This document shows positions 51,103 through 62,660 of a DNA stretch of 64,000 nt, in pieces. Origin of the DNA: Stichopus chloronotus (lineage: Eukaryota > Echinodermata > Holothuroidea > Aspidochirotida > Stichopodidae); NCBI GenBank assembly GCA_021234535.1, contig CM037843.1:13601979-13665978 (forward strand). The letters are read 5' to 3'. The notes below the pieces were generated by a model that was not told where the DNA came from, made no database searches, and saw only the letters and a program-made list of their open reading frames with translations. The translations under genes and the position numbers were made by a program. Position 1 is the first letter of the stretch. The number at the start of each line of letters is the position of its first letter.

Positions 51103-52809
51103 CTATCTGACGTCAAATGAAGAATGATAGGGTCCCGACATATTGGACAAATGTTTCTTTGGAACGGGCCTGATGACGTTAGGATTAAAATGGGAATACA
51201 ACGGGAAAAACGGAGATCCATTCGGCTCGAACGGAAAAATAATCCTAGAGCCGTAAGAGGAATCGATGACGTCATCTTGTCTTATGAAAAATTCAGGATA
51301 GTGAGAAGAGATACCGGGGTGGGGAGTTCCCAGGATGTTAGCCGCGTGACGTTCGTAATGGTTTGCGAAGATGCTCCGAGTAGGATAAGATAAAGAAGAG
51401 GGGACACCTTGCGGAGCATGAAGAAGGGGTTGGTCGCTTCTGGGATAAAAGGACGGGAAATTACCTCTGGCTGATACGTCCTCGTGTTGTTTCTTGCAGT
51501 GCATCAGGACACACGGGTAACTATGGCAACGTCTGTCACTGAAGTCTCGAGACGAAGAAGGAGAAGAAGAGCAAAGATGATTGAAATTGTCCCTCTCGAG
51601 AGAATTCAGACGAAGAAGTTCAAGTTTCTCAGAAGCCGATAGACTTGAACCAAGGAAATCCTTGACGTACCTCCCAAATGATGACGAATCACGACGCGGA
51701 GTGATAGGCATGAATGCCGTGTGTCGTGACGGACTTTCGACGGTCTTCCTCGGCGGGTGAGCTTGGCTCTTACCTGGTTCTTGCCAGAAAGAGGCAGGAA
51801 GACGTCGTTTCCTGAGCGGTAACGGGTTCGTAGACGGTGAATCTTTCCTGTCGCGGTTGAAACTTTCGTCCGCATCGTCGTCGGAATTACAGGATGGATC
51901 CTTCTGTGTCTTAGGGCTGAATCTAGTCTCAGCAGAGTCGTTATCTTTCGAACCGTCGAACAGTTTATCCAGGTTGAAATTAGCAGACAGTTTCGGTCTC
52001 TTAGAAGGAGGAGAGTACTCAAAAGATTTTTCCAGCGACCGAATATGTTTCTTTTTGTCACAAGTGTCATTTGGCTCGCAAATGTAACTTCCCATAGGTT
52101 TTACCTTGACGATATTCAGCGGTTCGACTTTGAGTACTTTTACCGGATTTGCCAGAGCGGAGGAATCACGGCTAGTATGAAAATAACATTTCTTCCTGTC
52201 GGCGACCTCTCGAACAACACACTGACCACCTATCGTCTGGTCGAAGGACGGGTTCGAAGTAATGGTTGGCACTAACGGGGAACCTCGTAGCGACGACCGA
52301 TCGATCGCTTCCTTTATGTCGTTTGACGCCGAATTCATAAACTGGACTAAATTGCGACCATTTTCCGACGACGGAGGCGATAAAGAATTCCATTTTGAAT
52401 CCTTGCAAGTATAGCTAACATTATCGGTGGATGTCATGTTTTCTCCATTAATTCCATCTTTGGTGACGGTTCGAGGTAACATAACGCGCTCATTCTCTTC
52501 TCCAAACTGTCCAGCAGAGGCAGGATCATCTATCTTTTGTCTTAAACGAATTTCGGCTGGAGATCTCGAGGTAGGCTTTTGCGATCTCAGGAGTTCATAA
52601 TCTTGTTTCTCGATGTCGTTGGGACTACCATCGTGGTCTCCAAAAGCCCCTTTGACAGTTTGATCCTCAGTACGTAAAAAAGTTTCTCTGCAACAAAGGG
52701 GCTCTTCTTTTTCCCACAAACTTCCCTTCTCGTCTCTCTTCTCCATCTCCTCGTTCGCCTCACTTCCTCCGGATTCGTTGGTCAACATTGTTTTTACTTC
52801 TCGCTTCAT
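51103..52809 (-). CDS. FAM181-like protein with TEAD-binding loop
   Basis: Intact single-exon gene of 568 codons. The first ATG after an in-frame TGA (52837-52839) is at 52807-52809, with T at -3; a second in-frame ATG (Met8, A at -3) is a possible alternative start. Two blocks identify the family. Residues 153-172 (NLVQFMNSASNDIKEAIDRS) match the N-terminal helical block of vertebrate FAM181A/B. Residues 328-345 (NPLPLRKRRLPASFWQEP) match the FAM181 block that resembles the YAP omega-loop contacting TEAD (R.RKLP.SF). The rest is mainly disordered: acidic and Glu/Lys-rich N-terminus, KRPK stretch near 270, Ser runs at 414-420, and an aromatic/Pro-rich C-terminus. In vertebrates the helical block is followed by a basic HRKYL stretch, which is missing here, and those proteins are shorter (about 350-430 residues). 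From the family, I infer a nuclear TEAD partner. Likely intronless as in vertebrates. Opposite-strand frames inside it are shadows. Confidence 0.8.
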   Translation of the reverse strand: MKREVKTMLTNESGGSEANEEMEKRDEKGSLWEKEEPLCCRETFLRTEDQTVKGAFGDHDGSPNDIEKQDYELLRSQKPTSRSPAEIRLRQKIDDPASAGQFGEENERVMLPRTVTKDGINGENMTSTDNVSYTCKDSKWNSLSPPSSENGRNLVQFMNSASNDIKEAIDRSSLRGSPLVPTITSNPSFDQTIGGQCVVREVADRKKCYFHTSRDSSALANPVKVLKVEPLNIVKVKPMGSYICEPNDTCDKKKHIRSLEKSFEYSPPSKRPKLSANFNLDKLFDGSKDNDSAETRFSPKTQKDPSCNSDDDADESFNRDRKDSPSTNPLPLRKRRLPASFWQEPGKSQAHPPRKTVESPSRHTAFMPITPRRDSSSFGRYVKDFLGSSLSASEKLELLRLNSLERDNFNHLCSSSPSSSRDFSDRRCHSYPCVLMHCKKQHEDVSARGNFPSFYPRSDQPLLHAPQGVPSSLSYPTRSIFANHYERHAANILGTPHPGISSHYPEFFIRQDDVIDSSYGSRIIFPFEPNGSPFFPLYSHFNPNVIRPVPKKHLSNMSGPYHSSFDVR

Positions 52810-52840
52810 CAAAGCTGAACTTGACGTTGCACCATATCAT

Positions 52841-52864
52841 CTCCTCTCTCTCTCTCTCTCTCTC
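52841..52864. repeat. (CT)n tract in the FAM181-like 5' leader
   Basis: A pure pyrimidine run on the plus strand, (GA)n on the coding strand, just upstream of the start codon and of the in-frame stop. GA-repeat leaders and promoters are common near invertebrate developmental genes, but a regulatory role is inference only. Confidence 0.6.
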
Positions 52865-55800
52865 CACACTATCTCTTTGCAGCTGGAAAGAAGGTATAAA
52901 AATCCATTCGTTACCGACAGACCCCGTCTGACACTTTAGTGGCCCCCCTGTTGACGTAACATACATGTTGACATTTTGAATCGCATTTCTCGGCGAGTAA
53001 ATTGATGATGAGTTTAATTCCCAATTGCTGAGTGTCGTATCAGTCAATGAGAGCCATCCGCGAGTGCCTAATGAAAAGGTTACACGGTCAAAGCCCGCTT
53101 AATGAAACAATACCGGAGTCCATCCCCACTGAGATGCAGATTCACCCGCTGCATGTGAAGAGTGCACAGAGTTTCTCTGATCAACGCTAGTATTATTTTA
53201 ATATCCCACTGCAATCATACACATTAAGAACACACCCACATGTACATATGTACACCCACATGTATATATATATATATATATATATACAATAGGATTGATA
53301 AAGGTCAGGATGTAAAGAATTGATAATTAATTTACAACAACAGTTTTCTTCATTTGGTAAACAGGCCAGCATAAATGCAGTCCTACTGTGTATGAGGGAA
53401 GCCTAGAAGCTTCCAGTTAAACAAGGTGTAAGCGGAAGTCGCGTGTAATTCAAATTTATTAAGTGTGTGGCCCACCTTTTGAACCAACAAGTAACTTTGA
53501 AATTGCGTTTTCTGTCTATTAACAACCTTTATCGCGGCAAATCAGCTTTCTCTTTGAAGTGTATTTATGATATGTTTATGTCATGTTTATGTTTTGGAAA
53601 CGGCTTAGGAGAAGATTGTGTTGAAGGATATTTAATTAAGTGACAACTTTGGGGGATGTTAAATGAAAGAGAATAACTTTCTTTCTAGCTGGTACTTGGC
53701 AAACGCCAATTCAATATCATTCAAAAACTCTGAATATTAGTGTATCAAGATAGACTGTTCTGATCGAGAAAATTTGCAGTTGCCTCCAAGTCACACAACA
53801 TTTGACACCGGCAAGTTAATGATCTTTGTTGTGCCTTGAAATTTGAGATTTGGGATTTGACAACAATGAAAATTCAGATCGAGTTTACTTTTCCAAATTA
53901 ACGAGCAATCATGGTGTTTCTCTAAAGATATTCGAGATTACAAAGAAATACCAAGTATTTTATTTAGTATACGACTGGTGTGATATCACGTATTTCCCAT
54001 GCATAATGCAATGTACCAAGTAAAAGGGAAATTTGTCCACTACTCCTTTACTTCCAAAGAGAGTTGCCACCGAGATATGGTTTCACAACACAGAGAAAAA
54101 GAGGTTCACTACCCGTACTTTATTAAATTTCACTTTTTGTTATTTACGTTTAGATTTCTTTGTGGGTGTGTGTGTGGATTTTTATCTTTTTTTTTTTGCA
54201 AGTGTCTGCACTCGTTTCATACAATATTCAGTGCCTGTGTTCTCTCGATGCTGCCGAAACGTTCTCACTGATGATGGACTGCTGAACTCTTGTGTGACCA
54301 CGCCCTCAAAATGATTGAAGTTAGAAACCGTCTAGGCTATATCGGATCATATAGATGATTTCGCTTATGCTATGAAAACAATTTCAAAACTATTTGCGGC
54401 CCTCAGTCGTTATGAATATTGACCCAGTAAATGTTAGATGAAGTAAAAACTTCAAATGATGAATAAAATACCAACCTTGTAGTACAAGAAAATATATGTA
54501 GGAATAGAACAAAAAAAAAATAAGGAAAATATATAGATTTTTTACATATCTGCAACTCTTAGTAAGTTCGAAACGTTTGAGCTTTTCAATGGATCTTTTT
54601 ATACTTTCGTGCCAGCAGGCAATGCGAACTCCCTGACCATAAACTAATTAATGACAAGATATACAAGTTAACATGGTAAAATTGCAGAAAGTATTAAGAA
54701 TCGTAGGGTCTTTCACGTGACAATTTTAGTTTTCGAAAAAGTTGAATACACAGTGACCAAAGTTTTGTAAATTAAAAAAAAGAAAAGAAAAACAATTGAA
54801 ATTGCAAAGAGGGAACTGAAGCGATAATCCCTTGAAAATGATAAAATGTAGATCCAACAAGAGAGGAGGAAATTTTGAGACATTACGTTCACCACAAAAT
54901 GTCGATTAGAAACGTAGAGAGAAAACGTACTGCCAATGCAAAATGAGGGCGTAAATTACAATTCCAAAACCACGGCAACATACCCAACCTTGTGAAATGT
55001 CGTCTTGCGTTTCTGTACATGAAGGAGACCATCATCAAGCCATTCCTCTGTTTTCCCTGTTCTAAATTCTTCAAGTCTTATGTTGCTGTTTCTGAGACTT
55101 GTCCTTGCTTTCATCAGAGTGTTTAAACAACCAAGCCTATAGTGCAACATGTACCCAAGCCAGACAGGAACTGTCACTGGTGGGGGAGTGGGGGAACCTC
55201 ATGGAGGTGAACAACCGTGGGCGGCGCGGGTGCATTTTTCCTGCATTTTTTTTGAGGGGGGGGGGGGAGAGGGGTGTCAGGTGGGGCCTATCTTCACTTA
55301 CATACTAGGTAGAACTGTGGACTCCCTCCTTTGGTTGGCGCGAAGCGTAAAATTTTTCTATAAGAGACAACCTTATGAAAGAAGAATCAGTCTAAACAAA
55401 ATAGTAACTGACGATGAATGTAGATGGAATTTAGAAGAAAAAGTTACAACAGACAAAATATGTTCATCATTAAGTTTGTTATTACTTTTGCTGAATAACC
55501 GCCTGTAAGTCATACAGGTATACTAGCAGTGAGACTTTCAATATGGAGAGAGAGCACAGCGACTTTTTATAAAAATGTATAAAAGATTTTCTATGCACTC
55601 CCCATCCGATGGCGGCGTTCAGCTTAGCTGGGGTCATTATTGCTTGCCGCACTCTTTAACCGTCTTCTCCTTTCTCTGATTCAGAAGTTTGTTTACAAAA
55701 CTGATAGAAGAGAAACTTCCAGCCAGATTTTGTCTAACTGGGTTGCTACCGTTGTGATATCTTACCAACAAAATGTGCGCTTCTTGAAAGATTAATTATC

Positions 55801-56719
55801 TTGGTAGTTTTTTTCCAGAGGTATTTTTCTCTGATAGAGTAATAAACTTCTGATAAATGAATCAGGAAATGTACCAGTTATGACAAATCCAGACACTTGA
55901 TGGCACTGTACAACATATAAGGGTCTCTTTTACCCTTTGACCCCTCCTCATGGCGGCGATCACAATTCATCGGCGTAAACCCAGCCCCCCCCCCTTCCCC
56001 CTCTTCACCATACAAAAATTCCTGCCATGATAAGGTTTCTGCAATTTAGGTTATACAGTCAGACAAAAAGCTGTTAATTTCAGAATTAATTTTCTGTAAT
56101 GAGACGAATGTCACGTACACAATATCAGATTATTAAAATAGGGGGTTACGTGAAAGAACAATCACGTGAACCGGTCAAAGGGAGAAACTTCAAAAGCATT
56201 CAGGAAGTATTGTAAAATTAACGCTTTGAAAGACACTTCATCATCCAAATCAACACTGATTCAGTTAACTTTAATGTACTGAAGCAAGGTATGATAAACT
56301 TTATTGAATTACTCGATACTTTATTAAGTAAAGTAAGTTAGGTTGGTAGTCACTCGACTACCTTCACACTTGTGTGGTTGCTAAGCGTCGAGAAAAATAA
56401 CTGCCCTTGAAGGGCAGAATGAATTATACGCAAATTCTCCATACAAAAGCGATATACCGCCACCATTTTCAAGTGTGCGTAGTTGCCGTAATAGAACCAC
56501 AACTCGATCAAAATGATTCCACTCTGAAATAAACTTCGAAATTAAAAAGATATTTGCATCGTATTCATTCTTTCAGCAGGTATTCATAAAGTAATCGCTC
56601 TTCCATAGCTCCATGGTGTATTGTTGTACTTTCTTGTCATTTGTATTAATTCGATGGTATGAAAGAAAATATTACATCGACCAGCACGATCACAAAGGCA
56701 TATATAGATAGTACCTCTA

Positions 56720-56763
56720 ATCACTGACATAGTCAGTGATGCGGGGGGGGGGGGGGGGGGGGG
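56720..56763. repeat. Hairpin followed by a 21-G run
   Basis: ATCACTGAC and GTCAGTGAT form a perfect 9-bp stem with a three-base loop (56720-56740), followed after GC by 21 consecutive G. Long G runs here may also be length-uncertain in the assembly. Confidence 0.7.
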
Positions 56764-56949
56764 TGCATAAGGGGAATCCCACGAGAAGAGTCCACGAGAA
56801 CGAAAATGAGATAATGTTACTAAAAAAACGAGATCCATTTTGAGAAAAAGTTGTAAGTTTCCATCTCGGAGGGTCATAGTCCGAGAATTAAATCTCACTC
56901 CCGATCATGAGTGATGGCCGTTGATATTTCATGAAAATTAGGAGTATTT

Positions 56950-57540
56950 AGGCCTACTCTCTTTATAGGTGAAATCCATATCTCAGTAGCATGTTCAGTT
57001 TTGCAAGTTATGGATTTTCAATTTCAAAATGGTACATTGCATTATGGGAAAAATGTGCTATCACAAAGACACAACTATACTTGAATATCCTTTCTGTTTC
57101 CTTATACTCTGGACTGTTTTAACAGAAGAATGATAGTTAAAGAGACGAATGTGACCTTAATTTTCACAAGGATTTCGAAGACTTCTCGCAATAATTTGTC
57201 GCTGTTACATGGCGTGTTTGTAACTCCTCAAACCAACTGGATATATTTCTTGACCAGAGAAGTCTTCGACACAGCAAACCCCTCAGTTAGGAACGAGACA
57301 CGGAGTATGGGGTTTGAAATGATTTGCAGCGAAAAAAAAAAAACATTCTCTTTCAGTGAAATACGTAATGATGCCACCACTTATAAAACACGCACCTAAG
57401 TATTGACGGAACTCTTTGTGTTAATATCGATAAGTTTGTGAGGATTTTGAAGGGTATATAACAATGCATATAATTAATCAAGTTCTAATTCAACAGTTAT
57501 GAAAATGTTACTTTTATTTTTTTAATTTTTGACCCTGACT
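56950..57540 (+). repeat. Dispersed repeat, copy 1 of two
   Basis: Aligns in order with 62080-62660: a segment with TCTC(A/C)ATAGCATGTTC, then TTTTGAAATGGT.CATTGCA, then CACAACT.CTTGAAT.TCCTTT, then TTGTCTCTGTTA or TTGTCGCTGTTA, then GGGTTTGAAATGATTT. Divergence is moderate and there are several indels. A frame of 89 codons is open in this copy (57130-57399) but not in the other, so it is unlikely to be a gene. The class of element is unknown. Confidence 0.65.
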
Positions 57541-57892
57541 TGTACTGCGTGTGCACATTATGAATTCTCAAAAACCAAATTGTATCATTAATTACTCACT
57601 CATTAATGTTCCTTTTTATGTGACCATGGGAATTCTCTTCGTTTGACCATTTGCCATCTGTATCACAAGGAAACTTGAATGAGCCTCTTTAATAATTTTT
57701 AATAATACTATGCTTAAGTTTTTTTCTTTTTATAATAACAAATGCGCACGTACATAGTGATCGCTTTGGGAGGGGTCAGTCGGATCATGGCCCAACCCTA
57801 TACAGGAATGACTTAACAGCCCAATGGAAAAATGACAATGCAAAGATTGAACCCACACACATAATTATTTAAAATCATCTCAAAGAGAACTC

Positions 57893-57940
57893 GCGGGGAG
57901 GAGGGGAGGAAGGGGAGAGAGGGGGGGAGGGAGAGGAGAC
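57893..57940. repeat. G-rich purine tract, possible G-quadruplex
   Basis: A purine-only stretch with at least four runs of three or more G separated by short A/G spacers on the plus strand. It meets the usual pattern for an intramolecular G-quadruplex. Function unknown. Confidence 0.55.
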
Positions 57941-58925
57941 CTGTCCCTGTAGACGACCTCCTCTTGGACCCTTCTCCAGAAGCATCGTTCACAAATAGTC
58001 ATGGTCCCCTTCAGCTGAATTCTGGCCCCACAGCTGTACGCATATCCCGAGTGCTCTGTCCTCTAGGTCAGAATTATTTTCACTGCAATGCTAATTTACA
58101 GACTTAATAAACTTCCCTTTTCATCGGTTTTTATTAATTGGCTGACAACCATGAAAAGATTGTGCACAGTTTCAAATTCCTCTTGTCTGCTTTGTCAATA
58201 GTATTTTATTTAAATTAAAATCAAAGCTAACACCATCAGTGAAAATGCGTGTACAAAGACTACCCTGTGGTCTAAATAATCACTTTTGTTGTCGAATTCC
58301 AAATCCCCTAGTCACAGTCAAATAATGAGCTTTGAAAAATGTATGCAAGGTCTTACAACCTGTCTGTAACACGTATGATAAAGTCAAAGATACCACAACA
58401 CTGGAGAGGCCACAGCCTACATCAATGAACTGACCGATATATTCACTGCCATCCGACCACTGAGTTACGTAATACTTAATAGTTCATTGTCCCCGTAATA
58501 GAGCTGAGTGATGAATAGACCGGCACTACACAGCTGACTTGTGTACTAAGAGAAGATTGCTTCTCCTGGATGGTCGAAAGTTCAGGGTCGCGGGGTCAAC
58601 AGTGCATCAAAGAGTGAAGGTTGTATGTAGAGTTAGGTGTGTATCTGTATAAAGGAAAGATGGTTTTAGCAACGTTGTAAGTTCACTCCATGAAACTGTT
58701 TGCTTGTTGATGTCTTGAGAAAGTTTTAACGCACTAAGTTCAGTGTACTGGCAGGCTCATAGTTCCCTACATAGAGACGACAAAATTCAAAAGACTGTCA
58801 GGTGACAGACACAGATTCAGTTCAGTTGGCAAAGTTGAAAATATTAAAAAAAGTAAAACTATAAAAAAAAATATGTGAAATATAACAGTTTTCGTTGTTG
58901 TTTGGTTGCCTTATTATGATTTTAA

Positions 58926-59271
58926 AGGGAGATAGGGCGTTTGGAATACACCAACATGACATACTAAAGAAAATAGCGGTAATCAATGATAAATCATTCA
59001 GTCTCATCAAAAAACATCTACCAAAGCTTCATCTCCTCAAAACATTATGCATGTGATGAGCAATGGAAGATGCATCATTTGAATTTCGAAAAGTTTGGGT
59101 GAACAAATTAGTGTTGAGCAACAAATAACTAAATTTCTATCTGTGAGGGGTTTATTTCCTGAAGAGAAGGCTACTGTCCTTCCTTATGTTGAATAATCTA
59201 TCATTCTGCATCCACAAACATTGATTTCAAAAATATGGATGTCTCCCGTAAAACAAACGCCCTATTTCCCT
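58926..59271 (+). mobile_element. piggyBac-type MITE, copy 2, with TTAA target-site duplication
   Basis: 346 bases bounded by TTAA on both sides (58922-58925 and 59272-59275). Terminal inverted repeats are AGGGAGATAGGGCGTTTG at the left and, on the other strand, AGGGAAATAGGGCGTTTG at the right, with one mismatch. TTAA duplication is the mark of piggyBac transposons. It encodes nothing and would need a transposase from elsewhere. The interior is the reverse complement of the copy at 27289-27633, which has nearly the same length. Confidence 0.8.
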
Positions 59272-62079
59272 TTAATTCAGTTTGATAATAACATAGAGAT
59301 AACGAGGGTATGACTTCTAAATGCCGTGGTCAGTGCTGAAAGGGAGGGGGGGGTGGTGGCAAAATAGGGGCGAATGGTATGTGCGAAAAAGACCTCTATC
59401 AAACGGGAAAAAAAAACCATGGCTCTGACTAATCGTCAAATACCACACAATGAACGGAATATTACCCAAGCAGCTCCAGTAGTTACACAGGTTTGGCCCG
59501 CCTTCCCTTGATCTTCAATTACATCCACCGCCTATAGAGTGACGTATTAGAAAAGTCAATATTCAGGTGTTTTCTTTTCTCTTCGCCTTGTTTTTCGTTA
59601 AAATCACTAACTTAATTCCTCCCATCTCGTTCATTTACAGGTAACTAATTTGGTGTGATTCCTCTAATAGTACATTTGCACACAGATGAAGAGGCAGCGC
59701 CTTTTACTCTATCTGGGGCGTTAATTCTGTCGTACTCGATTAACAATGATCGATTACGTAATACCGTAACAACCAGCAGGAGTGCATGATTACTTCTTAA
59801 ATATCCGGCCAGCCTCGACACGAGGCCGATCATCCCTTGCTTAGGACAGTGGAGAAAAGAAAGTCGTTCTGGATACTCCATGGGTACGGGTTAAAATACA
59901 AAAGACTAATTATCAACTCCAACAAGGAATTATGTAAACAATGGCGTGGCCTCTACAAGACCAGGTTAAATCAGTATCTACTGGTGAAATACCAAATTTC
60001 TTACTTCTTTAAAGTCTTTGCCCGTTTTGAAATTCTTCTGTCCAATGATTTGGAATGAATAGGAACAAATAGGGTGGAGAAAAAAAAATCGCAGGTGGCG
60101 AATGCTCCCAGACGTAATTATTACATTTATTGCATTTCTAAGTATAGTGACAAATTACCCCACGCTGACTTGTTGACCGTCCTCTCATCTTCACCGGCTG
60201 TGTAAAACGTTACTCTCGTCCCTTCGAGTGTAAATCATTAACCAAAACAACATCTCTCGCCTATCCGTTGATCAGCGAGTTGGACTGGGGGGGGGGGGGG
60301 GGAGTCGGGACCACCATTTATGTGACTCTTTAGTCAGAACTCGTTGAAATTTTCGTTGACGACATGGGACCCCCCTGGTGGCAGGGGACTTGTCCCAAGC
60401 ATGGACAATTGACAAGCTTTTGACATGGAGCCCTTCTCAGAACATGACACCGGTCATGTTTAGCTCCAAACAGGGCAATTTGACTAATATTATTTTCAAA
60501 CACTGCCCGGTAGTATAAATGTTCTTCTGCAGCCACGGTCATTGTCATCGAGCAAGTGTTTGAATAAACTAATCAATACTTTTACATAGACGTATGTTTG
60601 TTTCCTTTTGATGATCGTGGATTTTTTTTTATTTGACTTTGATAGGACAGTTCCCCTCAATTGAGATGGGTTGTACGGTAGGGTGGAGATGGAGCGTTGA
60701 GTGTCATACTTGCGATGCCCGGAAAACGATATTGGTTTAATTAATATCATGACGTATACCAGTAAGAAAACTCAGTTTGAAAGCAAGGGTAGGTCCATAA
60801 ATACTTCCAAAATTTGACTGGGATGGCCATTGTAATCATTTCCCAATGTTACAGCCTACAGATATTAGTGTGCTGGGAAGTAGGTTTTATATTTTACTTT
60901 TACATGATTTAGAAAGTGTCAAGTTCATTTCATGAAAACGGTCTTCCTGTGGCGTTTGAGATTTGATACACACAGGGATTACCGGGGAATTCTTCCCCTG
61001 GGCACCCACCTTGTCCTTGGAACCTACCAGGGGCCCCGAGGCGGGCACTGGCCCTCAGTGCTCGCCGTATACCGTTTCTAGGAACTACAGTGCACAGTTT
61101 ATAGGTATGAGATAATTTATCCCATCCCCCAAAAAAGTTGAAAAAAAAATCTATGCCTCTGGATATTACCAATTTTGATGTGAGGGTCTTGACACAACAC
61201 CAAGGTCTGTATATGCTATCTTATGTGCATGCTGCCGTTTTTTTTCATAAGAGGAAAGAAATGAAAATAAAAATAAACATTTACTTTAAATATTTTGAAC
61301 TGAAACATTTCGTGGTGATATGGGTTGTGATAATGTTTTGCCAAACAGGACCCTGTTCCAATTAACTTACAAAATTGCGGGCACCCTTGGTGATGAATTA
61401 AATTGGTATATACTACATCCGTGTCTGGTGTTCGTCCCGGTATGTTACGTAACATGCCACCACGATGAAGTGTGCCGACGTATGTCGGTGACATACTGCG
61501 AGATAGCAGCCCCAGACGTGGAGTTCTTGCACAAACGCACCGACAATGCTCGCTAGTCTATTGAAGCATGGACTACCCACAGTACTTTCACGATAAAAGT
61601 ACGATAGACAGCTGAGGGAAAAAGTTTATGTGAATTTCCAATTCATTCTGCTGTTAAGGCTCAGTAGAAACCGACTTGACACAAGTTGACTGTTCCAAGT
61701 GGCCGGAGGAGTCTGGGAGTGTTTTTTTTTTCGGGGGGGGGGGGGGACCGCATGAGTGAAAAGGGCGCTTGTGGACTCCTGGGTAGGCGATTTCCTGCGA
61801 TTTAGGAGGGGATATTCTCATCCAAAAAGTTCTGGTGCGCTTTGCGGAAAACTGACGGCAGCACTTCGCCTAGTGTTTCCGCAATAATGATTCCAGCTAG
61901 TATGTTAGTGATGATGGACGTCTATTGACCACCCCTCCCCCTGCAGGGCAGGTGAACCCACGCTGTCACTGCCGTTTATTTCCCTTGGTCCACAGGACAC
62001 TTAGTTAAAAAAAGAAAATTGGACTGAACTTTTCTTAAAGGTATTGGCCACTGAAGATAAATGATATTCATAAAACTCG

Positions 62080-62660
62080 GGAAGACTTTTCCCTCTTCCT
62101 TCAAGTTGGTGAAAACAACATCTCCATAGCATGTTCCGTCTGGAAGATATTGATTTTTAAGGTAGTATCTATTTTGAAATGGTTCATTGCACTTTTGGAA
62201 ATCTGTCATGTCAGCCAGGCACAACTTCTTGAATGTCCTTTGTATTCCTTCATAATCTTGACTGTTCTGGAAGAAACATTACAATAGTTTAAGACACGTG
62301 TCCTTAATTTCTTTACTATTTTAAGGTATATCTACATCATAGCCGGTCTACTATAATGTCAAATGAAAAGGTTAAATGACGGTCTCACTTAAAAAAAAAA
62401 AACAAAGATTTTTTTACCATAATTTTACCATAATTTGTCTCTGTTATACAACATATTGGTAACCCTAAGGGAACTGGAAATTTTTCTTGATCTGAGAAGT
62501 CTTTTTTTCAAATCCATTTTGAGTCACGAACAAGATAATGACATCGGGTTTGAAATGATTTTCAATGAAAAAATTAAGAACCCCTTTTATCGTTTGCAAT
62601 AAAATATGAGTTAGTCTGTTGAATTGCTTTATCTGGCAATCGATACCAACCTTTTAGTTT
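62080..62660 (+). repeat. Dispersed repeat, copy 2 of two
   Basis: Partner of 56950-57540, in the same orientation about 5.1 kb away. It has an extra segment near 62315-62420 relative to copy 1. No open frame of note. Confidence 0.65.

Noticed and set aside
51606..52070. 154-codon minus-strand frame and several plus-strand frames inside the FAM181-like gene
   Set aside because: Shadows of the real frame, which carries the family motifs.
52810..52812. A TTG codon directly before the FAM181-like ATG as a start
   Set aside because: A eukaryotic gene should start at ATG; the first one after the upstream in-frame TGA is at 52807-52809.
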